From assembly GCA_012845835.1 (NCBI GenBank), contig JABAKD010000012.1, forward strand, positions 2,823,570 to 2,887,569: a DNA stretch of 64,000 nt. Direction: 5' to 3'. The translations under genes were made by a program, and so were the position numbers. Under the pieces are notes generated by a model that made no database searches, had not been told where the DNA came from, and was given only the letters and a program-made list of their open reading frames with translations. Position 1 is the first letter of the stretch; each line of letters starts with the position of its first letter. This document shows positions 24,901 to 31,559 of the stretch, one piece after another. This stretch comes from Undaria pinnatifida. Its lineage: Eukaryota > Sar > Phaeophyceae > Laminariales > Alariaceae.

Positions 24901-27900
24901 CTCCTTCCCTAACCTACCCTACCCTTCCATAACCTTCCCTACCCTACCCTACCCCCCCCTTACCGTACCCTACCCTACCCTACCCTAGCCTACCCTACCC
25001 TACCCTACCCTACCCTATCTTACCCTACCCTACCCTACCCTACCCTACCCTACCCTACCCCACCCTATCCTACCCTACCCTACTCTACCCTACCCTACCC
25101 TACCCTACCCTACCTACCCTACCCTACCCTACCCTACCCTACCCTACCCTACCCTACCCTACCCTACCCTACCCTACTCGACAGATCTCAACCAGCGAAG
25201 AGCCCATCGAAGGCAGAGGCAGCCGCGGCGGCGGCAGCGGCAGCGGCGGCAGCCCTTCACCCTTGCGACTTCCCCCCCGGTGCTTGCGTTGCCACAGTGA
25301 CCTTCGGTCCCGCCCTTGTCGTGGCGTTCAGGCCAGAGGACGGGATTTACAAGGTGATATTAAAATTACTCGTTGCATCGCAGCCAATTTTTTATTTATC
25401 CGATTCGATTCACTCGTACGATTCAACAGCATTGAAGTCGGAAAACATAGGCGAATGTGTTACCGACTATTTTTTTTTTTTATGTTGTATGATTCAAGAG
25501 ACATTGCCGATTTAGTTTTTCATGATGTCTGATGTCTTTCGGCGATGGAGTTCTAGGTCCGGCGTCGGTTTCAGTGTCTATCTTTGTCTTTCCTTTCGAT
25601 GTGAACCCCTCCCCCCCCTCCATCTGCGCATGCACCCACCCACCCACCCACGCCCTCCCCCCTCGCTCTCCCTTCGGCTCTCTCCCCCCCCCCGCCCTTG
25701 TAAAGGTGTCGCTATTGTCTTGGAAGATGAAAAATGGACGGCTGGCGTTGGCGTACCTCAACCGGGCTGCCATATCGTCGGCTATCGCGACACCCGGCGC
25801 TTCGGTTAGAACTGTCATGGGACTCGGCAAGGTGGAGCTCATCAGGGAGGACGGCGTTGTCGTTGTCGGGGCCGGGGGTGGGGGAGGCCGGGGTGGGGTG
25901 GGGAAGAGGATGAGGGTTGGGAAGAAGGGGACGGCTGGAGTTGCGGAGGAGCGCACCAGGTGTGTTGTGGTGTGGTGAAAGAAGTGTAGAAATATAAGTT
26001 TCATAGAAATGATACAACAACAGCGAAAGCGTTTTTTGTGTTGTCCTTTTTTGTCTTTTTTGCGTGACTACACTATTTGAATAGGGGTTGGTTTTGTTGG
26101 CGATTTATTTATTGTGATTGTATGTTGTTTTTGCTGCACTTTGCCGGGGGGGGTTTTCGTTTTTTTTTTTTTTTTTTTTTTTGTCTTTGTCTGTGTTGTT
26201 CGTTTGGTTGATCTGTTGTTTTTAGAATGTGTGTTTTGTGCTGTTTGTTTTTTTCGTGTATGTTAGTTTATTTGTTTCGTGCATATAGTCTATTTACTTA
26301 TTCACCCATTCATTCATTTCCTCACTTGCTTATTGACTCTTTTGACCCATTTATTATTCATTTGTTCGTTTAGTTATTGTGTTTACATGTATTATTTTAT
26401 TTTTCGCAGAACGAGAAGTGGAACAACGATGTTCCTCCAGCTGTCCGCCATCGTCGGCCCCGCTAAAGCCATCCTGGGCCAGGCCGTCAACACCGCTTTA
26501 GGACCCGGCGTGGTCCGCTCCTACAGCATGAAAACGGACACTTACGTTATCAATCTTGGTGAGCACTACTTCAGTAGTACAGAGTCACCCCACACTAGCG
26601 GTGCAACATAAGTTTCCTGACAGGGAGGAGCTCAATATCCCATCGGAAAAACATGGCTTTGAAGACATTTATCGTCGCGCAATTTACGGTAGTCCTAAGA
26701 ACGATGTACTCGTAAAATTTCGTTCTACCGGATGTAGTTCCGTGCTTTACCGGTCGGAAACTTTTGTCGAAAAAAGGGCAAACCCTATGGCGGGATGCCT
26801 CCATACGTGGTAGTGCAGTAGTAAGCATTGCAGCGGTGTCGTGGTGTAGTAGTGAACGAACACTCCAGTGGTATTGTACGTAAAGGACACTACGCTCGGT
26901 ATTGGTGTATCTGGTGAGCTCTGCATTATTGTAGGGAGAACTGCAGTAGCAGTGTATGATCGAGTGCTCCAGTAGACTAGTAGTATATCGGTCTTCAGTA
27001 GACACTACTGTACGTATGGTATTTGTGTCTGAGGGGGCACTACAGTGTTGGTGTGTTATAAATAGTGAGCAATACAGTGTTGTTATTGCAGTAGCGAGCG
27101 CTCCAGCAGTAGAGATACATGTAAAGGAGAATGCAACCGTACAAACGAGCCGCCGGTGTATCACGCAGCTTGGACAGGTGGGTATCGACCTTGAAATTTG
27201 TGGAACTCACAGCTGACTTGGTTAGATTATTTTTTTCATGGAATAGTGATCACTACGTATCAGGAATAGCGTAGGAGTGAGCAGTACAATAGCATAGTAG
27301 CGAGCGCTACAGTAGTAGCAGAAGCGGGCACAACAGCAGAAAATGTAGTGACGACTACAGTAGTAGTGTATAGTGGGAATTACATCATTAATGGCGTTAG
27401 TGGGTGTTGCATGCTGTAGTGTAGTAGTGGGTATTACATTAGTGTGTCATACTCACGCATCCGTATACAACGGCAGCTTGCGCTGCTGGAGTGTTAACGG
27501 GGACCGCCGGCAGGGACAGTTCGGGGAACTGAAGGACACGCCAGCTAGCAGCGCTGGATCGCGAATACAAATGAGTTGAATTGACACGACGTGTATGAAA
27601 ATACGTGAAAGTGTGGTGAGCTTAAGCTTTATTTTGCCCCATCCACCGGAGGATGAATAATAATAAAAAAAAACAGCGGGTTTTACGTTGGTTTAGTAGT
27701 GCAGTAATGGATGCTACAGTACGAGTGTATTGCCAGTGTACCAATAGTAAAAAATGAGCACCACAGCAATAGCGTAGCAGCAAACACCAAACCTTTGCGT
27801 CGGCGTGTTGGCGGGCCTGGCTTGACTTAACCTTTACCCTATTGTAGGATACCTTTCGCAGTATCTCTATGTGTAGCTAAAGGTCAGAGTTTGGGCTTGG

Positions 27901-28878
27901 CTTGGGCTGCCTTAGGTTGAGTTGTCTCTGGAATTGGGGATTGGCTTGGGATTCAGTTAGGTTAGGTAGGTTGGGATTGGGTTGTACTCGGGTGGGGTGA
28001 TCTGAAGTCAGATTGGTTGCAGTTTGGTTGGGTTGGGTTGGGTCGGGTCGGGTTGGGTTGGGTTGGGTTGGGTTGGGTTGGGTTGGGTTGGGTTGGGTTG
28101 GGTTGGGTTGGGTTGGGTTGGGTTGGGTTGGGTTGGGTTGGGTTGGGTTGGGTTGGGTTGGGTTGGGTTGGGTTGGGTTGGGTTGGGTTGGGTTGGGTTG
28201 GGTTGGGTGTTGGGTTCGTTTGGGTTGGGTTGGGTTGAGTGGGGTGCATGGAGACCCTCGACCTTGCCTTTTTTTTTTTCGCCGAGCATTCTGTGTCGGG
28301 GCGGTGCAAGTCTGAATGTTGGGCAGTAAACTCTTACCTGGTGTAATGTTTCACTCTTGTTCACGTTTTCCTATTTGCGCTATATAGTATGTACGTGCTC
28401 TTGGCGAAGCGTTTGCTCGACCTGCAGCACGATGGTCCTTCAGTGTTGTTTTCGAAGCCCTGTTGCAGTTATGCAGCCGTAGGCAGCATTGTTTTTGGTG
28501 TCCTTCCTCCTCACACGGTGTTGAACTGCCTCAAAAATACCTTGTCGTCATGCGGTATCCTATCCCACTCCGCCGAGACCACGTAACCGATTTTTTACGT
28601 GTCCGGTTATTAGTAGTAACCCCCCCGTTCTCCCCCCCTTGGCTTCTTTCCCCCTCCCTATCTTCCCCCCCTACCCCCTCTCCCCTGCCCCCTCTTATTT
28701 TCTTTTGTTTCTCTCAGGATGGGGTTTGCTGTACAGCCCACACGGCGCTGCCATCATTGACAAGATAACGATGGCCGCCTCCAACCCCTTGGACGTGAGG
28801 TCGAGCGGCATTACCAAGCTTTTCAGATGGCCGCTGTTCGGATCAGCGTCTTCCGCTCTTGTACCCCCAGCCATTTGA
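824..28878 (+). CDS. DUF2183 (APP1-like HAD phosphatase) protein with a tail of split G-x-G-x-V repeats; 5' end outside window
   Basis: Multi-exon gene. Proposed exons: 824-874 and 956-1149 (candidates), 2021-2110, 2525-2635, 4926-5063, 7122-7241, 10503-10619, 11096-11239, 11646-12881, 17448-17597 (candidate), 20999-21214, 22087-23493, 24388-24653, 25185-25353, 25706-25959, 26410-26558, 28718-28878. From 2021 onward every junction keeps phase and the total is 1,575 codons plus TGA. Exons 2021-7241 show the DUF2183 signatures VFLSARPHVYKD, SPTLLAGS, FVGDNGQGDV and NIVFFGDYVEAA. In the APP1 family these belong to a HAD-type phosphatidate phosphatase fold, so a lipid or phosphoester phosphatase role is inferred. 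The tail has about six copies of a small beta-rich-looking repeat interrupted by disordered Ala/Gly/Ser/Pro stretches. The HAD motif I exon (D-x-D-x-T) was not found, so the 5' end is incomplete or that exon lies outside the window. Confidence 0.87.
956..1149 (+). CDS. Gene 1 candidate exon e2
   Basis: Open stretch with protein-like composition (FFGDLVVDLDVEASRARYG, then Arg/Lys-rich) between GTGTGCAG and a strong GAC|GTAAGG donor. It ends in phase 2, while the next recognised exon (2021) starts in phase 0. An exon of length 3n+1 is therefore missing between 1150 and 2020, or another donor is used. It lies just upstream of the LSARP exon of the HAD domain. Confidence 0.55.
1300..1525 (-). mobile_element. 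LINE family B 3' end, minus strand, poly(C) tail
   Basis: On the + strand a run of about 25 G (1307-1332) is followed by TACTCAGTTTGTG and a block found again at 14950-15129, 53437-53735 and 61092-61375. In element sense the fragment therefore ends in poly(C). Confidence 0.7.
1705..1998 (+). repeat. Diverged tandem duplication in the intron before exon e3
   Basis: TATTACATCGTATC occurs at about 1713 and 1876, with matching order of TCTCAC, GTGAGA/GTGAGG and ACGATAACC/ACGATGACC blocks. The period is about 163 bp. The rest of 1150-2020 shows a LINE tail and no exon I can defend. Confidence 0.65.
2021..2110 (+). CDS. Gene 1 exon e3: DUF2183 LSARP motif
   Basis: Thirty codons beginning GNLVFLSARPHVYKD and ending AKFRKLQ. 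The LSARP element corresponds to the second HAD motif (Ser/Thr) of DUF2183 proteins. The acceptor is a C-run followed by CAG and the donor is CAG|GTAGGG. Phase 0 at both ends. Confidence 0.9.
2525..2635 (+). CDS. Gene 1 exon e4: DUF2183 SPTLLAGS segment
   Basis: Thirty-seven codons (DEKGLYTSPTLLAGSIDSG, then MKRVADKKLQ), phase 0 to phase 0. SPTLLAGS follows LSARP in the family and the K-rich end fits the third HAD motif. The polypyrimidine tract upstream is a (TCCC)n array at about 2417-2510. Confidence 0.9.
2688..2930 (+). mobile_element. SINE-like dispersed element, copy 1
   Basis: About 230 bp shared with 27445-27680: CATCCGTATACA, CGGCAGCTTGCGCTGC, ACCGCCGG, GGTGAGCTTAAGCTTT and CCGGAGGAT, ending in A-rich sequence. 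The start contains a perfect hairpin: ACACCGGCAGC, loop TTGC, then its reverse complement (2703-2728). No pol III boxes were confirmed. Confidence 0.6.
3165..3265 (-). repeat. Dispersed repeat (GATGAGTTTCGA family), reverse copy
   Basis: TATATATATATTGTAAAAAT, then GCTCCAGCTGTGAGATCGAA and TGTCGAAACTCATCTTTGCA: the reverse complement of the block at 30-115. The rest of intron 2636-4925 holds a SINE-like copy, a poly(G) with a weak LINE-like edge at 3538-3600, and short AAACGCC-type words (3650-3880, 4545-4890). Confidence 0.58.
4480..4771 (+). pseudogene. Two decayed copies of the start of exon e5
   Basis: Copy 1 (4480-4551) reads NIAESVSLCPDF, stop, then FVGGNGQG. Copy 2 (4707-4771) has its own CTCTCCAG acceptor and reads YVGLYPEFKHVVHEGL, then stop. 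Both match NFSEYVSLYPEFKHVFVGDN of the intact exon 4926-5063, including the GTTAACCTT that lies before the acceptor. Confidence 0.85.
4926..5063 (+). CDS. Gene 1 exon e5: DUF2183 GDNGQGD motif
   Basis: Forty-six codons: NFSEYVSLYPEFKHVFVGDN, GQGDVKAAEMM, ending EAIYMHR before GTAAGG. F-V-G-D-N-G-Q-G-D is the acidic fourth HAD motif of DUF2183 (metal binding). Two decayed copies of the exon's start lie upstream (about 4480-4551 and 4707-4771), and copies of its last codons plus donor fill the following intron. Confidence 0.93.
5064..6690 (+). repeat. Array of units derived from the exon e5 end and its donor
   Basis: Units of about 100-120 bp, each holding CTCTACTC, TCATTGGAGG, GGTGTACATGCACAGGGTGA and a G-rich piece. 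They resemble the exon end GAAGCAATCTACATGCATCG plus GTAAGGGG. Some still translate as SLEAVYVHRV against the exon's SIEAIYMHRV. Confidence 0.8.
5202..6595 (+). repeat. 697-bp tandem duplication, practically identical
   Basis: 5202-5898 and 5899-6595 agree base for base wherever I compared them, until the junctions. This higher-order copy sits inside the exon-edge array and must be very young, or an assembly artefact. Confidence 0.9.
7122..7241 (+). CDS. Gene 1 exon e6: DUF2183 IVFF/YVEAA segment
   Basis: Forty codons (VIPEEKTFGYDREKW, then NIVFFGDYVEAACHAYKKG). I-V-F-F-x-x-Y-V-x-A-A near the end of the catalytic domain is family-typical. Acceptor AACTTAG, donor CAG|GTAAGG, phase 0 at both ends. 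Confidence 0.92.
7275..9945 (+). repeat. 84-bp satellite, about 31 copies
   Basis: The period is 84 bp (for example TTTCCGGCTGGCAC at 7685 and 7769). Each unit carries GTGCCGGT and, 17 nt further, its reverse complement ACCGGCAC, so it can form a hairpin. Because 84 is 3 x 28, several frames stay open for hundreds of codons on both strands; these are not genes. It fills most of intron 7242-10502. Confidence 0.93.
9960..10345 (+). repeat. Degenerate GGGTA/GGGTAA repeat
   Basis: Telomere-like but irregular words (GGGTAAGGGTAGGGTA, AGGGGTGAGGGTAACG) with no exact period. Follows the 84-bp satellite within the same intron. Confidence 0.75.
10503..10619 (+). CDS. Gene 1 exon e7: helical segment after the phosphatase core
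   Basis: Thirty-nine codons (AVGLQRVCQAAVKQFVDM, then ERELQRSQINHSVWK), amphipathic-helix-like, phase 0 at both ends. Acceptor TATTCTGCAG, donor AAG|GTAAGC. It is preceded by a 3.3-kb intron dominated by the 84-bp satellite. Confidence 0.85.
10862..10920 (+). repeat. (TCCC)n microsatellite
   Basis: About 14 CCCT units in intron 10620-11095, whose rest is C-rich up to the acceptor. A similar (TCCC)n array lies at 2417-2450. Confidence 0.9.
11096..11239 (+). CDS. Gene 1 exon e8: first half of repeat unit 1
   Basis: Forty-eight codons ending LTPLGRGTVVNFRPEDGVYE directly before a GTGACA donor. This is the clearest copy of the repeat (G-x-G-x-V-x(3)-R-x-x-D-G-x-Y-E). The second half (IILDWSKQ) begins the next exon. 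Phase 0 at both ends. Confidence 0.9.
11328..11510 (+). repeat. AGT/AGG trinucleotide tract
   Basis: GTAGTAGTAG, AGTAGGAGTAGGAGTAG and GCAGTAGCAG runs in intron 11240-11645. Nothing else is seen in that intron. Confidence 0.8.
11646..12881 (+). CDS. Gene 1 exon e9: end of repeat 1 plus a long disordered linker
   Basis: A 412-codon open exon. It starts IILDWSKQAATPA (second half of repeat 1), then becomes Ser/Thr/Gly/Ala-rich with VGVDDVGGVAGVGVD-type runs. An acidic block (EDEDEDEDDDEDEEGS) lies near the end, before VPWEEGTWPPP and a GTGAGA donor. Phase 0 at both ends. Probably intrinsically disordered. Confidence 0.82.
13811..14155 (+). repeat. Three diverged tandem units of about 115-130 bp
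   Basis: ATCTCGCTCAGTTTTGA occurs at 13841, 13972 and 14086, each preceded by TATCTTG-A-GTT-G-TGTAGC. Intron 12882-17447 otherwise holds only LINE sequence and AT-rich or C-rich filler. Confidence 0.75.
14690..15129 (+). mobile_element. LINE family B 3' end, plus strand
   Basis: The block shared with 53437-53735 and 61092-61375 (reverse) is read here on the + strand. It ends in CAAACTGAGTTCACCT and a run of 17-18 C. It decodes to an Arg/Ala-rich stretch ([16 protein letters not shown] or, in another frame, [13 protein letters not shown]). A family A LINE starts immediately after the C run. Confidence 0.72.
15130..16615 (+). mobile_element. LINE family A, degenerate reverse transcriptase and zinc-knuckle end
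   Basis: Fragments in shifting frames: GQAGFRPNRSS, YCFFLDVQKAYGTVW, GVAQGCKLSPNLF, then SGLMFADDFVG (catalytic F-A-D-D, about 15520-15545), KLEYAGEVWEGNAKF, and a C-x-C-x(8)-H-x(4)-C motif (CPCGTALGGKTHIVGEC, about 16209-16260). The 3' part codes [20 protein letters not shown] and ends AACAAATGAGTACG plus poly(C). Stops and frameshifts show it is dead. This is a non-LTR (LINE) order of RT motifs. Confidence 0.88.
17448..17597 (+). CDS. Gene 1 candidate exon e10
   Basis: Fifty open codons (EADAAGNSSGAQEEESMAST, then GSMVVRAYFQLPMLKKAPLE) between a C/T-rich tract ending GAGACAG and GAG|GTGACT. It is phase 0 at both ends, so the gene stays in frame with or without it. The end (V-V-R-A-Y-F ... 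L-E before the donor) may be a worn copy of the repeat. Optional or alternative use is possible. Confidence 0.6.
17628..17995 (-). mobile_element. Three tandem LINE family A 3' tails
   Basis: Three head-to-tail copies of the last 100-120 bp of family A on the minus strand. Each begins on the + strand with a G run (17632-17647, 17746-17766, 17866-17873) followed by [TG]ACTCGTTT, TCATTTG[AG]CCATTGACCACAC and the GGAGCACTGTTC block. Confidence 0.8.
19125..20825 (+). mobile_element. Second LINE family A copy, heavily decayed
   Basis: Parallels 15200-16600: a corrupted FLD segment (19170), EWVMDKVVGD-like mid part, SGLMLAHDLVGLS where the other copy has FADD (catalytic Asp replaced by His), VVPKLEGAQVWGGHSKFVKQ, then [19 protein letters not shown] and ATGAGTACCCC. 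Ends in C-rich sequence. Many stops. Confidence 0.8.
20999..21214 (+). CDS. Gene 1 exon e11: first half of repeat unit 2
   Basis: Seventy-two codons: a Lys/Asp/Ser-rich start, then TKGAVVQTFMGPATVRKVRA and EDGMCE before GTGAGA. Same boundary as repeat 1, with C in place of Y. The acceptor is CCACCAAG after a C/CA-rich tract that follows a LINE's poly(C) end. Phase 0. Confidence 0.82.
21236..21745 (+). repeat. GGTACTCG-type minisatellite, interrupted by the MITE
   Basis: Diverged units with CCAGGTACTCGCAGGTACTC, GGTCATTTTCAGCTTT and AGTACC words on both sides of the 105-bp MITE. Confidence 0.7.
21403..21507 (+). mobile_element. 105-bp MITE, copy 1
   Basis: Terminal inverted repeats of about 28 bp: TTACGGAGGACGATAGTAAA at the left, reverse complement TTTACTAGGGTCCCCCGTAA at the right, with AT-rich middle. 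Same length as the copy at 34723-34827. Non-coding. Lies in intron 21215-22086. Confidence 0.82.
21915..21995 (+). repeat. (CTG)n/(TTG)n tract
   Basis: Mixed GCTGCTGTTGTTGCTG units about 90 bp before the acceptor of exon e12. Confidence 0.9.
22087..23493 (+). CDS. Gene 1 exon e12: end of repeat 2, start of repeat 3 and its giant insertion
   Basis: A 469-codon open exon. It begins VALQRWILRNGMPVFASLRT (second half of repeat 2). RVGDIVDTIFGPAAITAVR (start of repeat 3) follows, then about 350 residues of Ser/Gly/Ala/Pro-rich sequence, and it ends KTVMYE at a GTGAGT donor. Repeat 3 thus resumes at its usual split point after a large low-complexity insertion. Acceptor ACCGCAG, phase 0 at both ends. 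Confidence 0.88.
24388..24653 (+). CDS. Gene 1 exon e13: end of repeat 3
   Basis: Begins VEFMKWRMTGNVPARATLNR (second half of repeat 3), then a Gly/Arg/Lys-rich basic stretch. Ends in phase 2 (AA) before GTGAGC. The next exon supplies A to make Lys. Acceptor CTCTTTTCAG. Confidence 0.86.
24745..25180 (+). repeat. (CCCTA)n pentanucleotide array ending at a splice acceptor
   Basis: Irregular at the left and regular from about 24955. It runs into CTACTCGACAG, the acceptor of exon e14, so it also serves as that intron's pyrimidine tract. Confidence 0.92.
25185..25353 (+). CDS. Gene 1 exon e14: first half of repeat unit 4
   Basis: Starts directly after a (CCCTA)n array ending CGACAG. Encodes a Lys/Ser/Ala-rich lead with a 13-residue run that is all Ala after one Glu, then ACVATVTFGPALVVAF and RPEDGIYK at a GTGATA donor. 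Phase 2 in, phase 0 out. Confidence 0.88.
25706..25959 (+). CDS. Gene 1 exon e15: end of repeat 4, start of repeat 5
   Basis: Begins VSLLSWKMKNGRLALAYLNR (second half of repeat 4), then SVRTVMGLGKVELIREDG (repeat 5), followed by a Gly/Arg/Lys stretch ending EERTR. Ends in phase 2 (AG). Donor CAG|GTGTGT is weaker than average. Confidence 0.85.
26410..26558 (+). CDS. Gene 1 exon e16: first half of repeat unit 6
   Basis: Contains MFLQLSAIVGPAKAILGQ and then VNTALGPGVVRSYSMKTDTY ending VINL. Phase 2 in, phase 1 out (one G carried over). Here the intron lies four codons later than in units 1-4. Acceptor TTTTCGCAG, donor TTG|GTGAGC. Confidence 0.86.
27445..27680 (+). mobile_element. SINE-like dispersed element, copy 2
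   Basis: Same block order as the copy at 2688-2930, with a decayed hairpin and an end of AATAATAATAAAAAAAA. Lies in the intron before the last exon of gene 1. Confidence 0.6.
28018..28245 (+). repeat. (GGGTT)n pentanucleotide array
   Basis: About 38 almost perfect GGGTT units, with GGGTC variants at the left and degenerate units from 27960. Lies in intron 26559-28717. The rest of that intron shows AGTAGTG-rich sequence, a SINE-like copy and no exon. Confidence 0.95.
28718..28878 (+). CDS. Gene 1 last exon e17: end of repeat 6 and C terminus
   Basis: The carried G plus GA restores Gly and gives GWGLLYSPHGAAIIDKITMA, completing repeat 6. The tail is FRWPLFGSASSALVPPAI, then TGA at 28876-28878. 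Acceptor TTTCTCTCAG. The last 74 bp are tandemly duplicated just downstream, with an in-frame stop in the second copy as well. Confidence 0.87.
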
Positions 28879-28966
28879 CGACACACGCGCGACTCTTCAG
28901 ATTTCCCTTGTTGGGCTCAGCGTCGTTGGCTTTGATGCCCCCGGCCATGTGGTAACTTACGCGAGT
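28819..28966 (+). repeat. 74-bp tandem duplication of gene 1's C-terminal coding end
   Basis: CTTTTCAGATGG...(28819) and CTCTTCAGATTT...(28893) align over 74 bp. The second copy keeps the frame (LFRFPLLGSASLALMPPAMW, then TAA) although the first copy's TGA ends the protein. Confidence 0.85.
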
Positions 28967-28984
28967 GTACCCTCCCCCCCCCTT

Positions 28985-29330
28985 CTCCAATTACTGGTAG
29001 AGGTAATGGTGATGGGGTGGTGGGCTGGCGGGCAGAGGTGGCGGTGGTGGGGGCGGTCGGGGTGACGGTGGAGATGGTGGAGTTACGCAGGTGTATCCCC
29101 TTTCCACCTCCTGATGGTGGTGGGGGGGGGCGAAGCGGATGGTGGTGGTGGAGGTAGGGGGTCGGTGTGGTGGTGGTGTAGGTGGTGGTGGTGGCGGTGG
29201 CGCTGATGCTACAGGTGCCACTACTTTTTGCTGTTGCTACAATGGCTGCTAATGCTGTTGCTGCTATTGCTGCTGACGCTGCTACTGCTGTTGCTGCCGC
29301 TAATATTGCGGTTGCTACCTGTTTTTTGCG
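28985..29330 (+). repeat. GGT/GGC and GCT trinucleotide-rich region
   Basis: GGTGGTGGTGG-type runs followed by CTGCTGTTGCTGC. Open frames here are compositional. Nothing gene-like is seen between 28967 and 29690. Confidence 0.7.
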
Positions 29331-29764
29331 GGGCAACTACGTGCCCGACGGTTTCGTGCGAAAGTGCACCGCGGAGGCGTGTTTGGATAATTTTTTATTT
29401 TACAAAAGGGCGATGTTCCCTTGGATAGCGTGGTATGAGATGCTAGGCACTTGTGACCGAGTTTATAAGCAGCGGGGTGCTGGGTACTTGTTACAGTTAT
29501 GAGCAACGTTTGTTTATGAGTGCTGAACAATGCTGCTTTGTGGGTGCCGATCAGTGCTGCCATGGGAAAGCTTGGAACTATCGCCGGGCCTAAAAAGTGC
29601 GTCGCAGGATTATTTTATTTCGTGTTTTTTTTTTATCCCCTCAGACATGTCACACGCACCAACCAACAACCGACCCAAGTCACAGGGGCTCTACTGGGGC
29701 GTGTTTGCCCCGCACATGATGCTCGTTGGAGCCGTTTCGCAATAAAACGCGCCCCACCTTGTGT

Positions 29765-30020
29765 CGTGTTTCGTTTTGTTTCTTCGCCGACTGCTATCTG
29801 GTGGCTTTCGAGCAAAACATATTTTGTGTTTTGTTTTTTGTTTTTTGGCTGACTGCCGTCTGACTAGTTCGGAGCAAAGCATCACATGCACGTTCGTTCG
29901 TGGTGGAATCGAGTTGAGAGGTGTTTCGCCGACCGCCATGTAGCGATATCGGAGCAAACGCTATTTGATTCGGTTCTTGGCCGACTGCTGTCCGACGGGT
30001 TCGGAGCCAAGCACGACACA
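29765..30020 (+). repeat. Diverged units of about 65-75 bp (GCCGACTG ... GGAGCAAA)
   Basis: Four to five copies of [TG]GC[TC]GAC[TC]GC, a short spacer and TCGGAGC[AC]AA[AG]C. Confidence 0.65.
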
Positions 30021-30064
30021 TTGTATGCTCAGAGGCACTTCATCTACTCTTGGATAAAGCGTCG

Positions 30065-30470
30065 GCGTCTAGTTGTGTGCAACGATTTGTTGGTGCGTGC
30101 ACCACTTTCTTGGTGTGTGCAGCAATGTCTTGGTGTGCGCAGCAATCTCTTGGTGCGCGCACCACATCTATTGGTGTGGGCACAAATTTGTTGGCGTGTG
30201 CAGCAGTTTGTTGGCGTCTCCATTTATTGGTGTGTGCAACAATTTCTGGATGTGTATGCATCCGCTTATTGTCGTGTGCAATAATTTATGGTCGTGTGCA
30301 TCACTATTGATGTGTGCATCAATTTCTTTGTATGTGCGACAATTTGTGGCTGTGTGCACCAATTTATTGGTGTGTGCATCAAATTCTTGGTGCGTTAGCC
30401 ATGGTTTGTGCATCAATATCACGGTGCGTTAACCAGTCCCTTGGTGTGTGCACCAATTTGGGCCTTGGTT
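30065..30470 (+). repeat. Minisatellite of about 24-27 bp (TTGGTGTGTGCA)
   Basis: Roughly 16 units with core TTGGTGTGTGCA and variants. Non-coding. A C20 run follows at 30609-30629. Confidence 0.8.
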
Positions 30471-31559
30471 TCCAACTTAGTACTCACACTTGTGTACCGA
30501 GTTAGGGTTTCGATCCGGACGTTGGTTGGCGTTTCTTTGCAGGTAAGGGTTAACGTTAGGTTGTTGCAGGCGTGCCAAGCCCTGGGTACTGCTTGATAAT
30601 CGCATGGCTGCCCCCCCCCCCCCCCCCCCGGGTTCTGTTTTGGTGTACAACGTACAAGATTCGGGTGGAGAAGGAGGGGAAGCATAGGAGGGGGGGAGGG
30701 AGGCGGGAGGGGGGGAAGGGGTTGGCGTGTTGTTGTTTTGTATATTCATCTCCCCTGGTTGGATGGTGTACTGTACTGATTGCTGTACATAAAAAATCTG
30801 GTACCAGATACGTGTGATGTGATATGAGTACGGCATCATTTATTTTTTTTTCAGCTGGCTCCTTGCGTTCACGTCGAGAAAAGGGAATGTAAACGTTTGT
30901 TGACTTACCCTTTTTTTCGGGGTCGATTGCGATGCTGTTTATTGCCGATGGCCATGTTGTTGGCGTGCGCCAGGACGGTGGGGGCGGGGGGGTTACGTAT
31001 GAGTAGCTAGCGTGCGAGGTATGACACCTGGTGTGTTTCTTCCCGGGCTCTGCCTTCTTGCGATCGCGACTAGAACCTAGAAAAGGAAAAACATTTGATT
31101 GGCTACGCATTTTCTTTTTTTTTTTTGTATGTCAGTCGATGGCGAACACTGTTTGGCGTCGACGGCGACGTTGTTGTCGCGGTGGGGGTAGAGTGCCGCA
31201 TGATGATGAGTAGGAAGCCAAAAATGGTACCAGGGTGTACGTTTTTTCGCGGGCTGTCTTCGTGCGACCTCTCCACGAGAAGTTAGGAAAATGTTATTTT
31301 GTTTTGGTGCGCTACTGTTCTGTTCACAGTCGATGGGTGTGCTGTTGTTGTCGGCGGCGATGCTGCTTGTTGGCGACAATCTTGCTGTCTTGGACCAGAG
31401 CAGTGGGGGCGCGGGGGGGACGTAAGGTGAGTACGGGGTTTATGAAGCATGTTTGCGCCCGAGCGGCCTGATTGCGATCTCGACGAAAAAAGTGTTAATT
31501 TTGTGGGCAAATATTCTGTTGTCAGTCGAGGTATTACTGGTGATGAAAAAATGACTGTT

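Noticed and set aside
28013-28364. Repetitive frames (GWVGLGWVGL and NPTQPNPTQP types)
   Set aside because: Translation of (GGGTT)n in several frames.
28389-28586. Candidate extra exon with a repeat-like GSIVFGVLPPHTVL stretch
   Set aside because: Exons 26410-26558 and 28718-28878 join directly in phase 1 and complete one repeat unit; including this segment breaks phase.
29182-29502. 106-codon frame with an Ala/Val-rich start
   Set aside because: The start is a GCT/GTT trinucleotide run and no homologous motif is seen in the rest.
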